From Bacteroidota bacterium (lineage in GTDB: Bacteria > Bacteroidota > Bacteroidia > Cytophagales > Cyclobacteriaceae), in assembly GCA_016866235.1 (NCBI GenBank), contig VGMW01000003.1:1-64000 (forward strand): a DNA stretch of 64,000 nucleotides, written 5' to 3'. Each line of letters opens with the position of its first letter. Position 1 is the first letter of the stretch. The notes beneath the pieces are model-generated. The model was not told the DNA's origin. It saw only the letters and a program-made list of their open reading frames with translations, and made no database searches. Shown piece by piece: positions 17,163-27,287 of the stretch. The translations under genes and the position numbers were made by a program.

Positions 17163-18563
17163 ATGAAAAACATAACCATCCACACGACCTCTAAAAAGTT
17201 GCTCTCAGACTTTTTAACGCCCATCAACATATACCTCAAACTTCGGGATGTTTACGCGGGAAGTATTTTATTGGAAAGCTCCGATTACCATGGACAGGAA
17301 AACAGTCTTTCCATAATCTGTTGTGAACCCATCGCTTCATTTACCGTCAATCGTCAGTCCATCACTGAAAAGGTCCAGGGATCAACATTAACTCTTAAAT
17401 ATAATTTTGAAGGAAAGGAACTGGTCGGACACCTGGATGCCTTTCGCAGTGCCTTTAAGTTTTCACCGGACTTTGAAGATGCCCCTGCCGCAGGGTTGTT
17501 CGGATACACCAATTACGATGCGGTTCGGTTTTTTGAAGATGTCTCCCTTGCCTCCGACAACCAAAAAATACCTGACCTCTGTTATCAACTTTTTGGATTT
17601 GTATTGGTCATTGACCATTTCAGCAATGAACTCACGGTTTACCGAAACAGCATCAATCCAACCTCCAACGAGGACGTCAACCAGATCATACAGCTTGTGC
17701 GTTCCAGTAAATTCACGACCTATCCTTTTCAAAAAGTGGGTAAGCGAAAAAGCAATCTATCCGATGAAGAATTTCTGAACGCGGTAAAAAAAGGAATTGC
17801 CCATTGTCATGCCGGCGATGTTTTTCAGATTGTCCTTTCAAGACGCTTCGAGCAGACATTTACGGGCGATGAGTTCAACGTATACCGCGCACTGCGTTCG
17901 GTCAATCCATCGCCTTACCTTTTTTATTTCGACTACACGGCATTTCGGATTTTCGGCTCCTCTCCGGAAGCTCAACTTCAGGTGAAAGGGAATACGGCAA
18001 GTATTTTTCCAATTGCCGGCACCGTACGTCGAACAGGCAACGATGCCGAGGATGCTTTGTTGGCAGAAAAACTCGCTGCTGATGAAAAAGAAAATGCGGA
18101 ACACCTTATGCTCGTCGATTTGGCTAGAAACGATTTAAGTCGCGTGGCCCGCAAAGTTAGGGTAGAGGTGCTGCGGGAGATTCAGTACTACTCACACGTT
18201 ATCCATTTGGTTTCAAAAGTTACAGGAACACTACCTGAAGAGGGTTCTTCTTTAAAATTATTCGCCGACTCATTTCCTGCCGGAACATTGTCTGGTGCGC
18301 CAAAAATTAAAGCCATGAACTTGATCGCCGAAATGGAAAAAGGTTCAAGAGGCTTTTATGGCGGTGCTATTGGATACCTCGGATGCAATGGTTCAATCAA
18401 TCATGCGATTATGATCCGATCTTTTTTAAGTCAGAACAATACGCTGATCAGTCAGGCTGGAGCTGGCGTGGTAGCCAAATCTGTTCCTGAAAATGAGTTG
18501 GCAGAAGTGAACAACAAACTTGAAGCACTGCGCCGGGCTGTTGCCATGGCCGAAACCATTTGA
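17163..18563 (+). CDS. trpE: Anthranilate synthase component I
   Basis: The 466-residue product converts chorismate plus ammonia (from TrpG) to anthranilate, the first step of tryptophan synthesis. It has the N-terminal feedback site LLESSDYHG (LLES motif binding Trp), so allosteric inhibition by Trp is expected. The C-terminal chorismate-binding domain includes FQIVLSRRFEQ, GSSPEAQL, PIAGTVRRTG, DEKENAEHLMLVDLARND and AGTLSGAPKIKAM. It is the first structural gene after the attenuator. Its stop lies 2 bp before the trpG start, so translational coupling is likely. Confidence 0.97.
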   Translation: MKNITIHTTSKKLLSDFLTPINIYLKLRDVYAGSILLESSDYHGQENSLSIICCEPIASFTVNRQSITEKVQGSTLTLKYNFEGKELVGHLDAFRSAFKFSPDFEDAPAAGLFGYTNYDAVRFFEDVSLASDNQKIPDLCYQLFGFVLVIDHFSNELTVYRNSINPTSNEDVNQIIQLVRSSKFTTYPFQKVGKRKSNLSDEEFLNAVKKGIAHCHAGDVFQIVLSRRFEQTFTGDEFNVYRALRSVNPSPYLFYFDYTAFRIFGSSPEAQLQVKGNTASIFPIAGTVRRTGNDAEDALLAEKLAADEKENAEHLMLVDLARNDLSRVARKVRVEVLREIQYYSHVIHLVSKVTGTLPEEGSSLKLFADSFPAGTLSGAPKIKAMNLIAEMEKGSRGFYGGAIGYLGCNGSINHAIMIRSFLSQNNTLISQAGAGVVAKSVPENELAEVNNKLEALRRAVAMAETI

Positions 18564-18565
18564 AT

Positions 18566-19150
18566 ATGAAGATCCTATTGATCGACAACTACGATTCCTT
18601 TACCTACAACCTAGTTCATTTGTTGCAAGAATTAGGGCTGGAAGCAGATGTTTTTCGAAATGACCGGATTGAATTAGATGCGGTAGAGGCATACACCCAT
18701 ATTTTACTTTCTCCCGGGCCCGGTCTTCCTGCCAATGCAGGCATTATGCCTGAGGTTATAAAATGCTATGGTTCTTCGAAATCTATTCTTGGCGTTTGTC
18801 TGGGGCATCAGGCCATTGGTGAGGCTTATGGCGCTGCGCTATACAACCTTTCAGAAGTAAAACATGGCGTTACTTCACACTTAACGGTCACCGATCGGGC
18901 AAATGGATTGTTCGCCGGACTTCCAGAAAAATTCAGAGTAACCCATTATCATTCCTGGGCAATACATCCACATTCCGTCCCTGACCAGTTAAGGATAACA
19001 GCCATCGATTCTGATGGAATTATTATGTCCGTATCGCACCGTGATTACGATGTGCATGGAGTCCAGTTTCATCCGGAGTCGATCATGACGGAGTACGGAA
19101 TGGAGCTCGTTAAAAATTGGATAGAAGGAAAGTCAATCAAGCGCTCATGA
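18566..19150 (+). CDS. trpG: Anthranilate synthase component II (glutamine amidotransferase)
   Basis: The product, 194 residues from ATG 18566, hydrolyses glutamine to feed ammonia to TrpE. The class-I amidotransferase triad is visible: Cys in GVCLGHQAIGEA, and His and Glu in VQFHPESIMTEYG. LLSPGPGLP forms the oxyanion/glutamine-binding loop. The TTG at 18560 is two codons earlier but overlaps the trpE stop; ATG 18566 is the better start. The stop overlaps the trpD start as ATGA. Confidence 0.95.
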   Translation: MKILLIDNYDSFTYNLVHLLQELGLEADVFRNDRIELDAVEAYTHILLSPGPGLPANAGIMPEVIKCYGSSKSILGVCLGHQAIGEAYGAALYNLSEVKHGVTSHLTVTDRANGLFAGLPEKFRVTHYHSWAIHPHSVPDQLRITAIDSDGIIMSVSHRDYDVHGVQFHPESIMTEYGMELVKNWIEGKSIKRS

Positions 19151-20145
19151 AAGAAATTTTACATCAGCTGATCAATCAGCAACCCTTGAACCGCCGGCAG
19201 GCCAGAGAAGTGCTGACCGATCTGGCGACAGGAAAATATCAACCCAGTCAGGTGAGTGCCTTCATAACGGTTTACCTGATGCGCCCGATCTCACTGGATG
19301 AACTTCAGGGATTTCGTGAAGCCATGCTGGATCTATGCCGTCCGGTTCAGGTCGACCGTCCAACCATTGACGTTTGTGGCACCGGTGGCGATGGTAAGAA
19401 TACATTCAACATTTCAACCCTTTCGGCATTTGTGGTTGCCGCTGCCGGACAGCCAGTTGCCAAACATGGGAACTATGGCGTTTCTTCGGTTAGTGGATCT
19501 TCGAATGTGATGGAATACCTAGGTTTTACATTCCCCACTACAGCAGACCAGCTCAACCGCTGCCTTGATAAAACCGGAATCCTATTTATGCATGCACCGT
19601 TGTTTCATCCAGCCATGAAAAATGTTGCACCCATCCGAAAAGAGCTCGGTGTAAAGACTTTCTTCAATATGCTCGGGCCAATGGTTAATCCGGCATCGCC
19701 AACGTATCAGCTTACCGGTGTTTTCAACCTAGAGCTTGCCAGGTTGTATGGCTACCTGTATCAGGGCCTCGACAAGCAATTCATGATCTTACATGATCTT
19801 AATGGCTACGATGAAATTTCTCTGACCGGCTCAGTGAAAGTATACACCAATGCAGGTGAGCAGCTGCTGAGTCCGGAAGACTTTGGACTTCAGCCTGTCG
19901 ACTATGATCATATTGCTGGCGGTATCTCGGTGGAAGATTCAGCTAAAATTTTTCTGGATGTCTTAAAAGGCGAGGGGACATCCCAACAGACCGATGTGGT
20001 GGCTGCGAACTCCTCTGCTGCATTGGTCACGGCAGGGAAATGCAAGGATTTTGCCGAAGGGACACTGTTGGCAAAAGAAATCCTGAACAGTGGAAAGGCC
20101 TACCGGGGCTTTAAAGATCTGATTGAAATCTCCAAGGCATTTTGA
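19147..20145 (+). CDS. trpD: Anthranilate phosphoribosyltransferase
   Basis: ATG 19147 overlaps the trpG stop (ATGA), giving 332 residues. The enzyme joins anthranilate to PRPP. Diagnostic motifs are VCGTGGDGKNTFNIST (pyrophosphate binding), KHGNYGVSSVSGSSNVMEYLG, and HPAMKNVAPIRKELGVKTFFNMLGPM for anthranilate and metal binding. Full length for the family. Confidence 0.96.
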   Translation: MKEILHQLINQQPLNRRQAREVLTDLATGKYQPSQVSAFITVYLMRPISLDELQGFREAMLDLCRPVQVDRPTIDVCGTGGDGKNTFNISTLSAFVVAAAGQPVAKHGNYGVSSVSGSSNVMEYLGFTFPTTADQLNRCLDKTGILFMHAPLFHPAMKNVAPIRKELGVKTFFNMLGPMVNPASPTYQLTGVFNLELARLYGYLYQGLDKQFMILHDLNGYDEISLTGSVKVYTNAGEQLLSPEDFGLQPVDYDHIAGGISVEDSAKIFLDVLKGEGTSQQTDVVAANSSAALVTAGKCKDFAEGTLLAKEILNSGKAYRGFKDLIEISKAF

Positions 20146-20146
20146 T

Positions 20147-20935
20147 ATGGCACTGCTTCAGGAAATACTTAGTCATAAAATGCTCGAGGTGGATAAATGC
20201 AAACGAGCATTGGACATTAATTCATTGAAGTGTCTTGAGCATTTTTCACGTTCCGCCAGTAGTTTGAAGCGTGCCTTGATGAAATCAACTACTCCTGCAG
20301 TGATCGCTGAGATCAAACGCCGTTCTCCGAGCAAGGGGATACTTCAGCCAGATTTGAATGTCAAATCATTGGCTGCAGGCTATGCATCGGCAGGTGCGGC
20401 AGCCCTTTCGGTGCTAACCGATCAAAAATATTTTGGTGGGTCAATCGATGATCTTCAATGGAGCAGACGGCGTGTTGATATTCCCATTTTGCGAAAAGAA
20501 TTTATCATCGATGGCTATCAAATTGTTGAAGCCAAGGCCTATGGTGCAGATGCTATTTTGTTGATTGCCTCGGCACTTTCAGTAGGTCAGCTAAGTGAGT
20601 TTATAGAACAGGCACATTCCATCGGCCTCGAGGTTTTACTGGAGGTTCACAGCGATCAGGAATTGCTTTCCTGCCTTGATTTGGGTGCCGATCTGATTGG
20701 TGTTAACAGCCGCAATCTATCGACGTTGAAAACCGATTTGACGTTGTTTGATCGGCTGGCTTCTCAATTTCATGCCTCCGTTCCACTGGTGGCTGAAAGT
20801 GGTATAGAAAATCCATCGACCATCCATCATTTGAAGAAAATCGGGTATTCAGGGTTTTTAATCGGGCATTCATTTTTGCAAACGTCTGATCCGGCATTGG
20901 CGCTTTCAAATTTTCTTAAATCCATTCCATCATGA
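20147..20935 (+). CDS. trpC: Indole-3-glycerol phosphate synthase
   Basis: ATG 20147 follows the trpD stop by one base; the product has 262 residues. It forms indole-3-glycerol phosphate from CdRP with a TIM barrel. Visible motifs are IAEIKRRSPSKG (catalytic Lys), LRKEFIIDGYQIVEAKAYGADAILLI (catalytic Lys/Glu), GVNSRNL and VAESGI. The trpF start overlaps its stop as ATGA. Confidence 0.96.
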   Translation: MALLQEILSHKMLEVDKCKRALDINSLKCLEHFSRSASSLKRALMKSTTPAVIAEIKRRSPSKGILQPDLNVKSLAAGYASAGAAALSVLTDQKYFGGSIDDLQWSRRRVDIPILRKEFIIDGYQIVEAKAYGADAILLIASALSVGQLSEFIEQAHSIGLEVLLEVHSDQELLSCLDLGADLIGVNSRNLSTLKTDLTLFDRLASQFHASVPLVAESGIENPSTIHHLKKIGYSGFLIGHSFLQTSDPALALSNFLKSIPS

Positions 20936-21576
20936 GTATCCCCAGTCAGCTTTTGATTAAGGTATGTGGAATGAAATACAGGGAAAATATCCTGGCGGTG
21001 TCTGAACTTCAGCCTGATTTTTTAGGATTTATTTTTTATCCCTCATCACCCCGTTTTATCGGAGTTGATTTTATGATGCCTTCTTTACCGCCTGCCATAA
21101 AAAGGACCGGCGTATTCGTCAACGAACCAATAGACTCACTGGAGTCTCGTGCTAAAAGTTACCACCTGAATTACATCCAACTGCATGGTCACGAATCGAG
21201 TGATTATTGTGCACAGCTAAAGGCGAAAGGGTACTCGATCATCAAAGCCTTCGCCATCGATGAGCAATTTGATTTTGCAACCACCGTTCCGTTTCAACCT
21301 TTTTGTGACTACTTCCTTTTTGATACAAAAGGAATAAATCCAGGTGGAAATGGGCTTGCCTTTAATTGGGAAATGCTTACGCAGTATACTGGTCAGGTGC
21401 CCTTTTGGTTAAGTGGGGGAATTGGTCCTGATTCCATAAATGCGCTCTCAAAATTTCACCACGAAAAACTTTTTGGTATTGACCTCAACAGTCGATTTGA
21501 AAGTGAGCCTGCAAAAAAAGATATCGTTCGTCTTCAATCCTTTATTCAATCCATTAGAAATCCATCAGCACTATGA
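20932..21576 (+). CDS. trpF: Phosphoribosylanthranilate isomerase
   Basis: The 214-residue (beta/alpha)8 enzyme isomerises PRA to CdRP. KVCGM holds the catalytic Cys, followed by [30 protein letters not shown] with the catalytic Asp, and LSGGI plus GIDLNSRFE at the phosphate site. Starts on ATGA overlapping trpC and ends on ATGA overlapping trpB, so tight translational coupling is expected. Confidence 0.95.
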   Translation: MSIPSQLLIKVCGMKYRENILAVSELQPDFLGFIFYPSSPRFIGVDFMMPSLPPAIKRTGVFVNEPIDSLESRAKSYHLNYIQLHGHESSDYCAQLKAKGYSIIKAFAIDEQFDFATTVPFQPFCDYFLFDTKGINPGGNGLAFNWEMLTQYTGQVPFWLSGGIGPDSINALSKFHHEKLFGIDLNSRFESEPAKKDIVRLQSFIQSIRNPSAL

Positions 21577-22754
21577 AATTTCAAGTTGATTCATCCGGAT
21601 ACTATGGCCGATTTGGCGGCGCCTTTATTCCAGAAATGCTCTATCCAAACGTCGAGGCCCTACGCCTTCGATACCTGGATATAATCGGATCCACCTCTTT
21701 TCAAAAAGACTTTCAAGATCTGCTCAAACATTACGTTGGTCGGCCGACACCGTTATGTTATGCGCCGCGCTTGTCTGAATTATTCAATGCAAAAATTTAT
21801 TTGAAACGTGAGGACCTCTGCCATACCGGTGCGCATAAAATCAACAACACGATCGGCCAAATTTTGGTGGCCAGGGCAATGGGTAAAACCAAGATCATCG
21901 CGGAGACCGGAGCCGGTCAACATGGGGTCGCAACCGCCACGGTTTGTGCACGCATGGGTATGGAGTGTGTTATCTATATGGGCAAACTCGATATGGAACG
22001 TCAGCGCCCAAATGTGGAACGCATGCGCATATTGGGAGCAAAGGTGGTACCTGCCATTTCTGGGAACATGACGCTCAAGGATGCAACCAATGAGGCCATG
22101 CGGCATTGGATCAGTCACCCGGACGATACCCACTACATCATCGGCTCAGTCGTAGGTCCTCATCCTTATCCGGATATGGTAGCACGATTTCAATCGGTGA
22201 TCAGCGAGGAAGTTATCCGGCAACTTTCAGAACAGGAGGGAAGACCTGAACCCGACACGGTCATTGCCTGTGTTGGTGGAGGAAGTAATGCGGCGGGCGC
22301 TTTTTATCATTTCCTGGAATCAGAAAATGTAAAACTTGTAGGTGTAGAAGCAGCTGGCCATGGTGTTGAATCCGGTGAATCGGCAGCAACCACCGTTCTG
22401 GGCAAACCGGGTGTGTTGCATGGAAGTTTTTCCTTGCTCATGCAAAGTGAAGACGGACAGGTAACAGAACCCTATTCCATTTCGGCTGGATTGGATTACC
22501 CTGGAATCGGTCCGCTGCATTCCCATCTTTTTGAAAGTAAACGCGTCACCTACCTTAACGCCACCGATACCGAAGCGATGGAGGCAGGAATTCTGCTCGC
22601 ACGTAAGGAAGGTATTATTCCTGCGATTGAGACTGCCCATGCCCTCGCAGCAATTCCTCAGCTTAAACCGAAGCCGGATGAGGTTGTGGTTGTTTGTTTG
22701 AGTGGTCGCGGTGACAAAGATCTGGAGACCTACATCAGGTGGGGTAAATATTAA
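21573..22754 (+). CDS. trpB: Tryptophan synthase beta chain
   Basis: The 393-residue PLP enzyme condenses indole with serine. [13 protein letters not shown] is the family opening; [15 protein letters not shown] carries the PLP lysine in [19 protein letters not shown] and [12 protein letters not shown] are substrate- and phosphate-binding loops. Family-typical length, with the trpA gene 5 bp downstream. Confidence 0.97.
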   Translation: MKFQVDSSGYYGRFGGAFIPEMLYPNVEALRLRYLDIIGSTSFQKDFQDLLKHYVGRPTPLCYAPRLSELFNAKIYLKREDLCHTGAHKINNTIGQILVARAMGKTKIIAETGAGQHGVATATVCARMGMECVIYMGKLDMERQRPNVERMRILGAKVVPAISGNMTLKDATNEAMRHWISHPDDTHYIIGSVVGPHPYPDMVARFQSVISEEVIRQLSEQEGRPEPDTVIACVGGGSNAAGAFYHFLESENVKLVGVEAAGHGVESGESAATTVLGKPGVLHGSFSLLMQSEDGQVTEPYSISAGLDYPGIGPLHSHLFESKRVTYLNATDTEAMEAGILLARKEGIIPAIETAHALAAIPQLKPKPDEVVVVCLSGRGDKDLETYIRWGKY

Positions 22755-22759
22755 GCGCA

Positions 22760-23542
22760 ATGTCTAAAATGAATCGACTTACTGCACTGATGAATTCTGA
22801 CAAGAAAAGAATTCTTTCTGTTTTTTTCACCGCAGGTTTTCCGCAATTGGAGGATACGCTTACGATAGCGATGGCGCTTCAGGAAGCTGGTGTAGACATG
22901 ATTGAAATCGGCATGCCGTTTTCTGATCCCGTCGCAGATGGACCGGTCATTCAGCTGAGCAGCAAAAAGGCCTTAGAAAATGGCATGACCACCGAACTTG
23001 TTTTGGCACAACTAAAAGAAATCCGAAAGGCGGTCACGATACCCGTTTTACTGATGGGTTATGTTAATCCAATCATGCAATATGGCATCAATCGATTTTG
23101 TAAGGCGGCAGCGGAAGCGGGTGCCGATGGAGTTATCCTTCCTGACCTTCCGCCGCAAGTATATAAGCTTCAGTTCGAGCGTGATTTTAAATCGGCTGGA
23201 CTGCTGAACATCTTTCTTATCGCGCCGACTACTGCTGAATCACGCATCAGGGCCATCGATGACGTGTCCGACGGATTTATTTATGCGGTGGCTGCAGCGG
23301 GAACAACGGGAATCCGAAAGGGTATCTCCGAGGAACAACTCCAGTATTTCAGGAAATTGAAGGCGATGAATTTAAAAAACCCGGTCATAGCAGGTTTCGG
23401 GATTTCTAATGCAGAAGATTTCAACGCCATAACCGAGCACACCCGCGGTGCAATTGTCGGCAGTGCCTTCGTCAAGTTGCTTGAGTCCTCTTCGGATTTA
23501 AGGTCCGATACGATCAGTTTTATTCGATCGCTTCGACCCTGA
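22760..23542 (+). CDS. trpA: Tryptophan synthase alpha chain
   Basis: The 260-residue product cleaves indole-3-glycerol phosphate to indole. FFTAGFPQLEDT and DMIEIGMPFSDPVADGPVIQ hold the catalytic Glu and Asp, and YAVAAAGTTGIRKG and AGFGIS the phosphate loop. It is the last gene of the trpEGDCFBA operon. The next gene is convergent with only 8 bp between stops, and no terminator hairpin is evident here. Confidence 0.96.
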   Translation: MSKMNRLTALMNSDKKRILSVFFTAGFPQLEDTLTIAMALQEAGVDMIEIGMPFSDPVADGPVIQLSSKKALENGMTTELVLAQLKEIRKAVTIPVLLMGYVNPIMQYGINRFCKAAAEAGADGVILPDLPPQVYKLQFERDFKSAGLLNIFLIAPTTAESRIRAIDDVSDGFIYAVAAAGTTGIRKGISEEQLQYFRKLKAMNLKNPVIAGFGISNAEDFNAITEHTRGAIVGSAFVKLLESSSDLRSDTISFIRSLRP

Positions 23543-23550
23543 GGACTGAA

Positions 23551-25602
23551 CTACTTGGATTTTAAGGTTCGGTTAAAAAAATCGAAAGAGCGTTCAAAGG
23601 TTTTTTTCCAGCTTTCGTAGCGGAGGAAGCCATGGACTTCATCCGGTAGAACGAGAAGTTCAACGGGAACATTCCTTTCCCTGAGTCGTTCGGTTAAATC
23701 GGTGGTTTGTTTGAACATGACGTTGCGGTCATCGTCACCATGGACCATCAGAACGGGGCCTGTCCAACGCGATAAATCAGAAACAGGAGAGCTGCTGTAG
23801 GCCAATGGCATTTCATCGTTGGTAATTCCCCACCAGCCACCTTTGAACCAAAATTCACGCGCACGAAAGGCCCAGTCGTGTACACCGTGTAGATCAACGC
23901 CTGATTTAAAAAGCTCCGGATTTCTGGCAAGTCCCATGGCTGTCAGATAACCGCCATACGATCCGCCCCAAAGTCCAATTTTTTCTGCTTCGACCTCCGT
24001 GAGCTGTTGAAGAAATTTTCCCGCGGCTACAACGTCCTGATATTCAACTGCCCCACGTGGGCCCTGATTTTTAGCTTGCCTGAAATCTCTTCCATAACCA
24101 ATACCATCTCTGAAATTCACCGACAAGACCACATAACCATTTCGTGCCAGATATTGATTGAAGGCATAAGCGTTGCTGTAATAGTCGCTGTAGTGAAAGC
24201 CAAGCAACATCTGTCTGGTAGGACCACCGTGCATGAATACAATGCCCGGTGATTTGCCTTTTTTCGAGCGGTCAATGAACAATTGTCCATGGATAAGCTG
24301 GCCGTCCGCAGCAGTAAAGGTTACGGCCTCCGGGATCAGAAAATTTTCGCTTCTGAAAACAGGAAGTTGTCCGCTGACCGAAACAAATTTCTTGCCACCC
24401 GATTCAACTTTAGTCAGGACACGATGGCTTGATGTAGTTGACCGGTAACAATACAGGTCTTTTCCGGCGAACACAGGATACATTTCTATTCCGGTTCCGG
24501 AGGTAAGAGGCTCGGTGCGTCCGGTGGATAGCTCGGTTTTCATCAGATGGCGGCGGTTGATGTCACCGATGTTGGTATCAAAAATGATGGATTGTCCATC
24601 AGGGGTATCGGTATAGCTTTCTACCTCCCCGGCACCCGGCGTAAGATCTGTCAGTTTTTTGGTGTCCGGATCAATGCCCCATACGTGGAGCCATCCTTCG
24701 TGCTCCGAGAAAAATAGAATTTTACCCGAGCGGTACCATTCAAATGCTGGGTTGGGATAGCTCTGTGCATGGCCGCCAAAAGGTCCAGGGCATTTCCAGA
24801 TCTCCGTTGATTGCTGAGTACTCAAATCATTGACGATGATGGAGAAATGGTGACCGGTGGTCAGGTTGCCGAGTTCACCAACCTTTTCGCCTGGCGTTCG
24901 GATGAAAGCCACCTTTTTACCGTCGGGTGACCACACCGGCAGTTGGTCGCGATTGATTTGGGGGTCGATCCAGGTGATGGTACGCGAGGAAAAGGTATAA
25001 ATTCCGATAAAGCTGTGGTCACCCCGGTCGCTGACAAACAGAATTTGCTGTTGGTCTGGTGACAGTCTGAAGTAGGATATAGAACCGCGCACATAAAATA
25101 AGTTTTCTGCGGTGGCGCCAGGTGTTGCGGAGGCGATGGCCAGTTGACCTCGTTTCAGCAGAAGAATTTTTTCTCCGCTTCCAAGGAACGTATAGTTTCC
25201 TGTGTTGATGATTTTTTCAGGTAATCCACCGCCAGGATGAATACGGAAGAGTGCTCGTTCCGGGGCATCGGGTAGGCTGGCGGGATTAGGTGCTTCACCC
25301 ATTACGTTTGGTGCACCACCACGAATAAAGAAGAGGTATTGTCCATCGGGTGAAAAAGAGACTTCTGAAATTTCCTGTCCATCATCCAGTAGATAGTTGC
25401 TCACCATTTTGGCTGGAGATTTACCCAGTTGCGTGTACAGATTTCTTTTGCCTTGTTCGTTGATTGTCCAGGCCAGCTTTTCGCCGTTGGCGGTTGATGT
25501 AAAATTGGATGCGCCGGAGTGGGACAGGAAGGAGTCAAGTGATTGTGCGCCAGCAACGAAGGTGATGAACAGGGTTATGAAAAGCCCAAATCTGAATGTC
25601 AT
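23551..25602 (-). CDS. S9 family (prolyl oligopeptidase-like) peptidase, exported
   Basis: The 683-residue product has a signal peptide ending in VAGAQ, an N-terminal beta-propeller with TolB-like blades (EVSFSPDGQYLFFIRGG, PVWSPDGKKVAFIR, FRLSPDQQQILFVSDRG), and a C-terminal alpha/beta hydrolase domain. The catalytic Ser is S548 in GGSYGGYLTAMG, the Asp lies in VHGDDDRNV, and the His is H657 in DEVHGFL. It should cleave short peptides in the periplasm or at the cell surface, like dipeptidyl peptidase IV or acylaminoacyl-peptidases. It lies 49 bp downstream of the thioredoxin-like lipoprotein on the same strand. Confidence 0.93.
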   Translation of the reverse strand: MTFRFGLFITLFITFVAGAQSLDSFLSHSGASNFTSTANGEKLAWTINEQGKRNLYTQLGKSPAKMVSNYLLDDGQEISEVSFSPDGQYLFFIRGGAPNVMGEAPNPASLPDAPERALFRIHPGGGLPEKIINTGNYTFLGSGEKILLLKRGQLAIASATPGATAENLFYVRGSISYFRLSPDQQQILFVSDRGDHSFIGIYTFSSRTITWIDPQINRDQLPVWSPDGKKVAFIRTPGEKVGELGNLTTGHHFSIIVNDLSTQQSTEIWKCPGPFGGHAQSYPNPAFEWYRSGKILFFSEHEGWLHVWGIDPDTKKLTDLTPGAGEVESYTDTPDGQSIIFDTNIGDINRRHLMKTELSTGRTEPLTSGTGIEMYPVFAGKDLYCYRSTTSSHRVLTKVESGGKKFVSVSGQLPVFRSENFLIPEAVTFTAADGQLIHGQLFIDRSKKGKSPGIVFMHGGPTRQMLLGFHYSDYYSNAYAFNQYLARNGYVVLSVNFRDGIGYGRDFRQAKNQGPRGAVEYQDVVAAGKFLQQLTEVEAEKIGLWGGSYGGYLTAMGLARNPELFKSGVDLHGVHDWAFRAREFWFKGGWWGITNDEMPLAYSSSPVSDLSRWTGPVLMVHGDDDRNVMFKQTTDLTERLRERNVPVELLVLPDEVHGFLRYESWKKTFERSFDFFNRTLKSK

Positions 25603-25651
25603 AGTGGGTATTTTATTTAAGGTTCGGGTGATTCGGAGGTCAATGGCCGGA

Positions 25652-26173
25652 TTAAGGTTGATTCAGAATGCTGAGAATTTCTTCCGGCTTTGATTCGCCT
25701 TGCAGTCTGGTGACCAACTTGCCGTCGCGATAGATAAAAGTACAGGGTACGCCGGGGATTGGTCCAACGGCATTCACAATCTGTTCGACCTGACCTTGTG
25801 CAAAATGAAAATAGGGCTCCATTAGATCATAATCTTTTCGGAACCGTACGATATTTTCCATTGAATCGATTGAAACGAAGTACAGTTGTTGTGACTTAAA
25901 CTGATTTTTAAAGTTGTGGATGGATCTGGCCTCGTCCTGGCAGTGATCGCAATCGGGATTGAAGAACATGATGGCAAAGGTCCCGCTGAGGTCTTTTACA
26001 TTGAAGCTAGATCCGGCAATGTCTTTTAATTCCAGGTAGGGCTGGAGGGGAGGCACTTCCGGAAATTGTTGAGCAACCGAAGTAGTGTCGGTGGTGGTTG
26101 CTTCTTTTTGGGATTCCTGTTTACAGGAAAAAAATAGTACTGCGATTAAGGTAAGGGTAAGGAATTGTTTCAT
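25652..26173 (-). CDS. Thioredoxin-like (TlpA/AhpC-TSA) lipoprotein
   Basis: The 173-residue product has a signal with lipobox FFSC and a Thr/Glu-rich linker, then a thioredoxin fold: FAIMFFNPDCDHCQDEAR carries a CDHC redox motif, and VPCTFIYRDGKLV supplies the cis-Pro loop. A periplasmic membrane-anchored thiol-disulfide oxidoreductase is the likely role. The CDHC motif is unlike the CPYC of typical TlpA but common in Bacteroidota relatives. It lies 2 bp downstream of the Gfo/Idh/MocA gene. Confidence 0.85.
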   Translation of the reverse strand: MKQFLTLTLIAVLFFSCKQESQKEATTTDTTSVAQQFPEVPPLQPYLELKDIAGSSFNVKDLSGTFAIMFFNPDCDHCQDEARSIHNFKNQFKSQQLYFVSIDSMENIVRFRKDYDLMEPYFHFAQGQVEQIVNAVGPIPGVPCTFIYRDGKLVTRLQGESKPEEILSILNQP

Positions 26174-26175
26174 GA

Positions 26176-27252
26176 TTAGAGTTTAATGACGGTTCCGGTT
26201 TTAACTGAATCGTCGCATGCGAAAGCGATTTTAAGGCTGTTCACTGCGTCGTTCATGTGGTCGGTTAGGTCGATGTTTTCGGTGATGGCTTTTAGGAAAT
26301 ATTGTTGTTCACGGTTACAAAGTTCCTGATGGTCGGGTTCATCGGTGAGGTTGATCCAATCGTCTTGTCGGGTGAACGCGTTGTTGTGATCAAGATCGGC
26401 ATGATGGACGCGCAGCGATTCGGTTTTGGTATGGCTTTCGATGGAATCGGATTTGCCTGAGCCACCGGCATCTTTTGCGACGATGGAGACGCATCCTTTA
26501 GGGCCGATGACATCTTTCACAAAAAATGCTGTTTCGCTGATCATCGGGCCCCATCCGGCTTCATACCATCCGACGGATCCATCTTCGAATCGGATTTGAA
26601 GTTGACCGTAGTTGTAGTTGTCGGCAGGGATTTCGTTGGTAAGTCGGGCACCGATGGCATAGACCTGGACGGGCTTGCTTCTGGTCATTTGGCACATGAC
26701 ATCGATGTAGTGCACGCCGCAGTCAACGATTGGGCTTAGACTTTTCATGAGACTGCGGTGGACATTCCACATGTAGCCGTGGCTTTGTTGATTGAGGTTC
26801 ATGCGCATGACCAGTGGTTTACCGAGTGATTGTGCGACTTCGATGAATTTAATCCACGACGGGTGATGGCGGAGGATATAACCGACGACCAGTTTTTTTC
26901 CTGCGGCTTTGGCTGCTGCGACTACTTTTTCTGCACCGATGACGGAGTCGGCGACAGGTTTTTCAATGAACACATGGCAGCCGGCCTGAAAGGCGGCGAT
27001 GGCAAAGGCTTCGTGGGTATCGGGATAAGTAGAAATACAGACTGCATGGGGTGCGGACTGATCGAGTGCGGTTTTAAAATCGTTGAAGAGCGGATATTGA
27101 TTTCCCAGTTTTTGATTGAGAATTTCTTTGCTTTTTCCTGTGGAAACGAGTCCACAGATTTGAAAGTTGGGGTCATTGTGATAGGCGGTAGCGTGCGAGG
27201 CCCCCATATTGCCACAGCCGACCACCAGAATACGAATCGATTGATTTGCCAT
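26176..27252 (-). CDS. Gfo/Idh/MocA family oxidoreductase (cytoplasmic)
   Basis: The 358-residue product starts with a Rossmann fold (ILVVGCGNMGASHATAYHNDP) and has VFIEKPVADS, the EKP motif of the family. YILRHHPSW and VDCGVHYIDVM lie in the C-terminal alpha/beta domain with the catalytic His region. NAD(P)-dependent oxidation of a sugar or inositol-type substrate is expected. There is no signal peptide. It heads a likely minus-strand operon with the thioredoxin-like lipoprotein and S9 peptidase. Confidence 0.9.
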   Translation of the reverse strand: MANQSIRILVVGCGNMGASHATAYHNDPNFQICGLVSTGKSKEILNQKLGNQYPLFNDFKTALDQSAPHAVCISTYPDTHEAFAIAAFQAGCHVFIEKPVADSVIGAEKVVAAAKAAGKKLVVGYILRHHPSWIKFIEVAQSLGKPLVMRMNLNQQSHGYMWNVHRSLMKSLSPIVDCGVHYIDVMCQMTRSKPVQVYAIGARLTNEIPADNYNYGQLQIRFEDGSVGWYEAGWGPMISETAFFVKDVIGPKGCVSIVAKDAGGSGKSDSIESHTKTESLRVHHADLDHNNAFTRQDDWINLTDEPDHQELCNREQQYFLKAITENIDLTDHMNDAVNSLKIAFACDDSVKTGTVIKL

Positions 27253-27287
27253 TTTTTATTTGAAAGCGCTGAATTTAGTTAAAAAAA

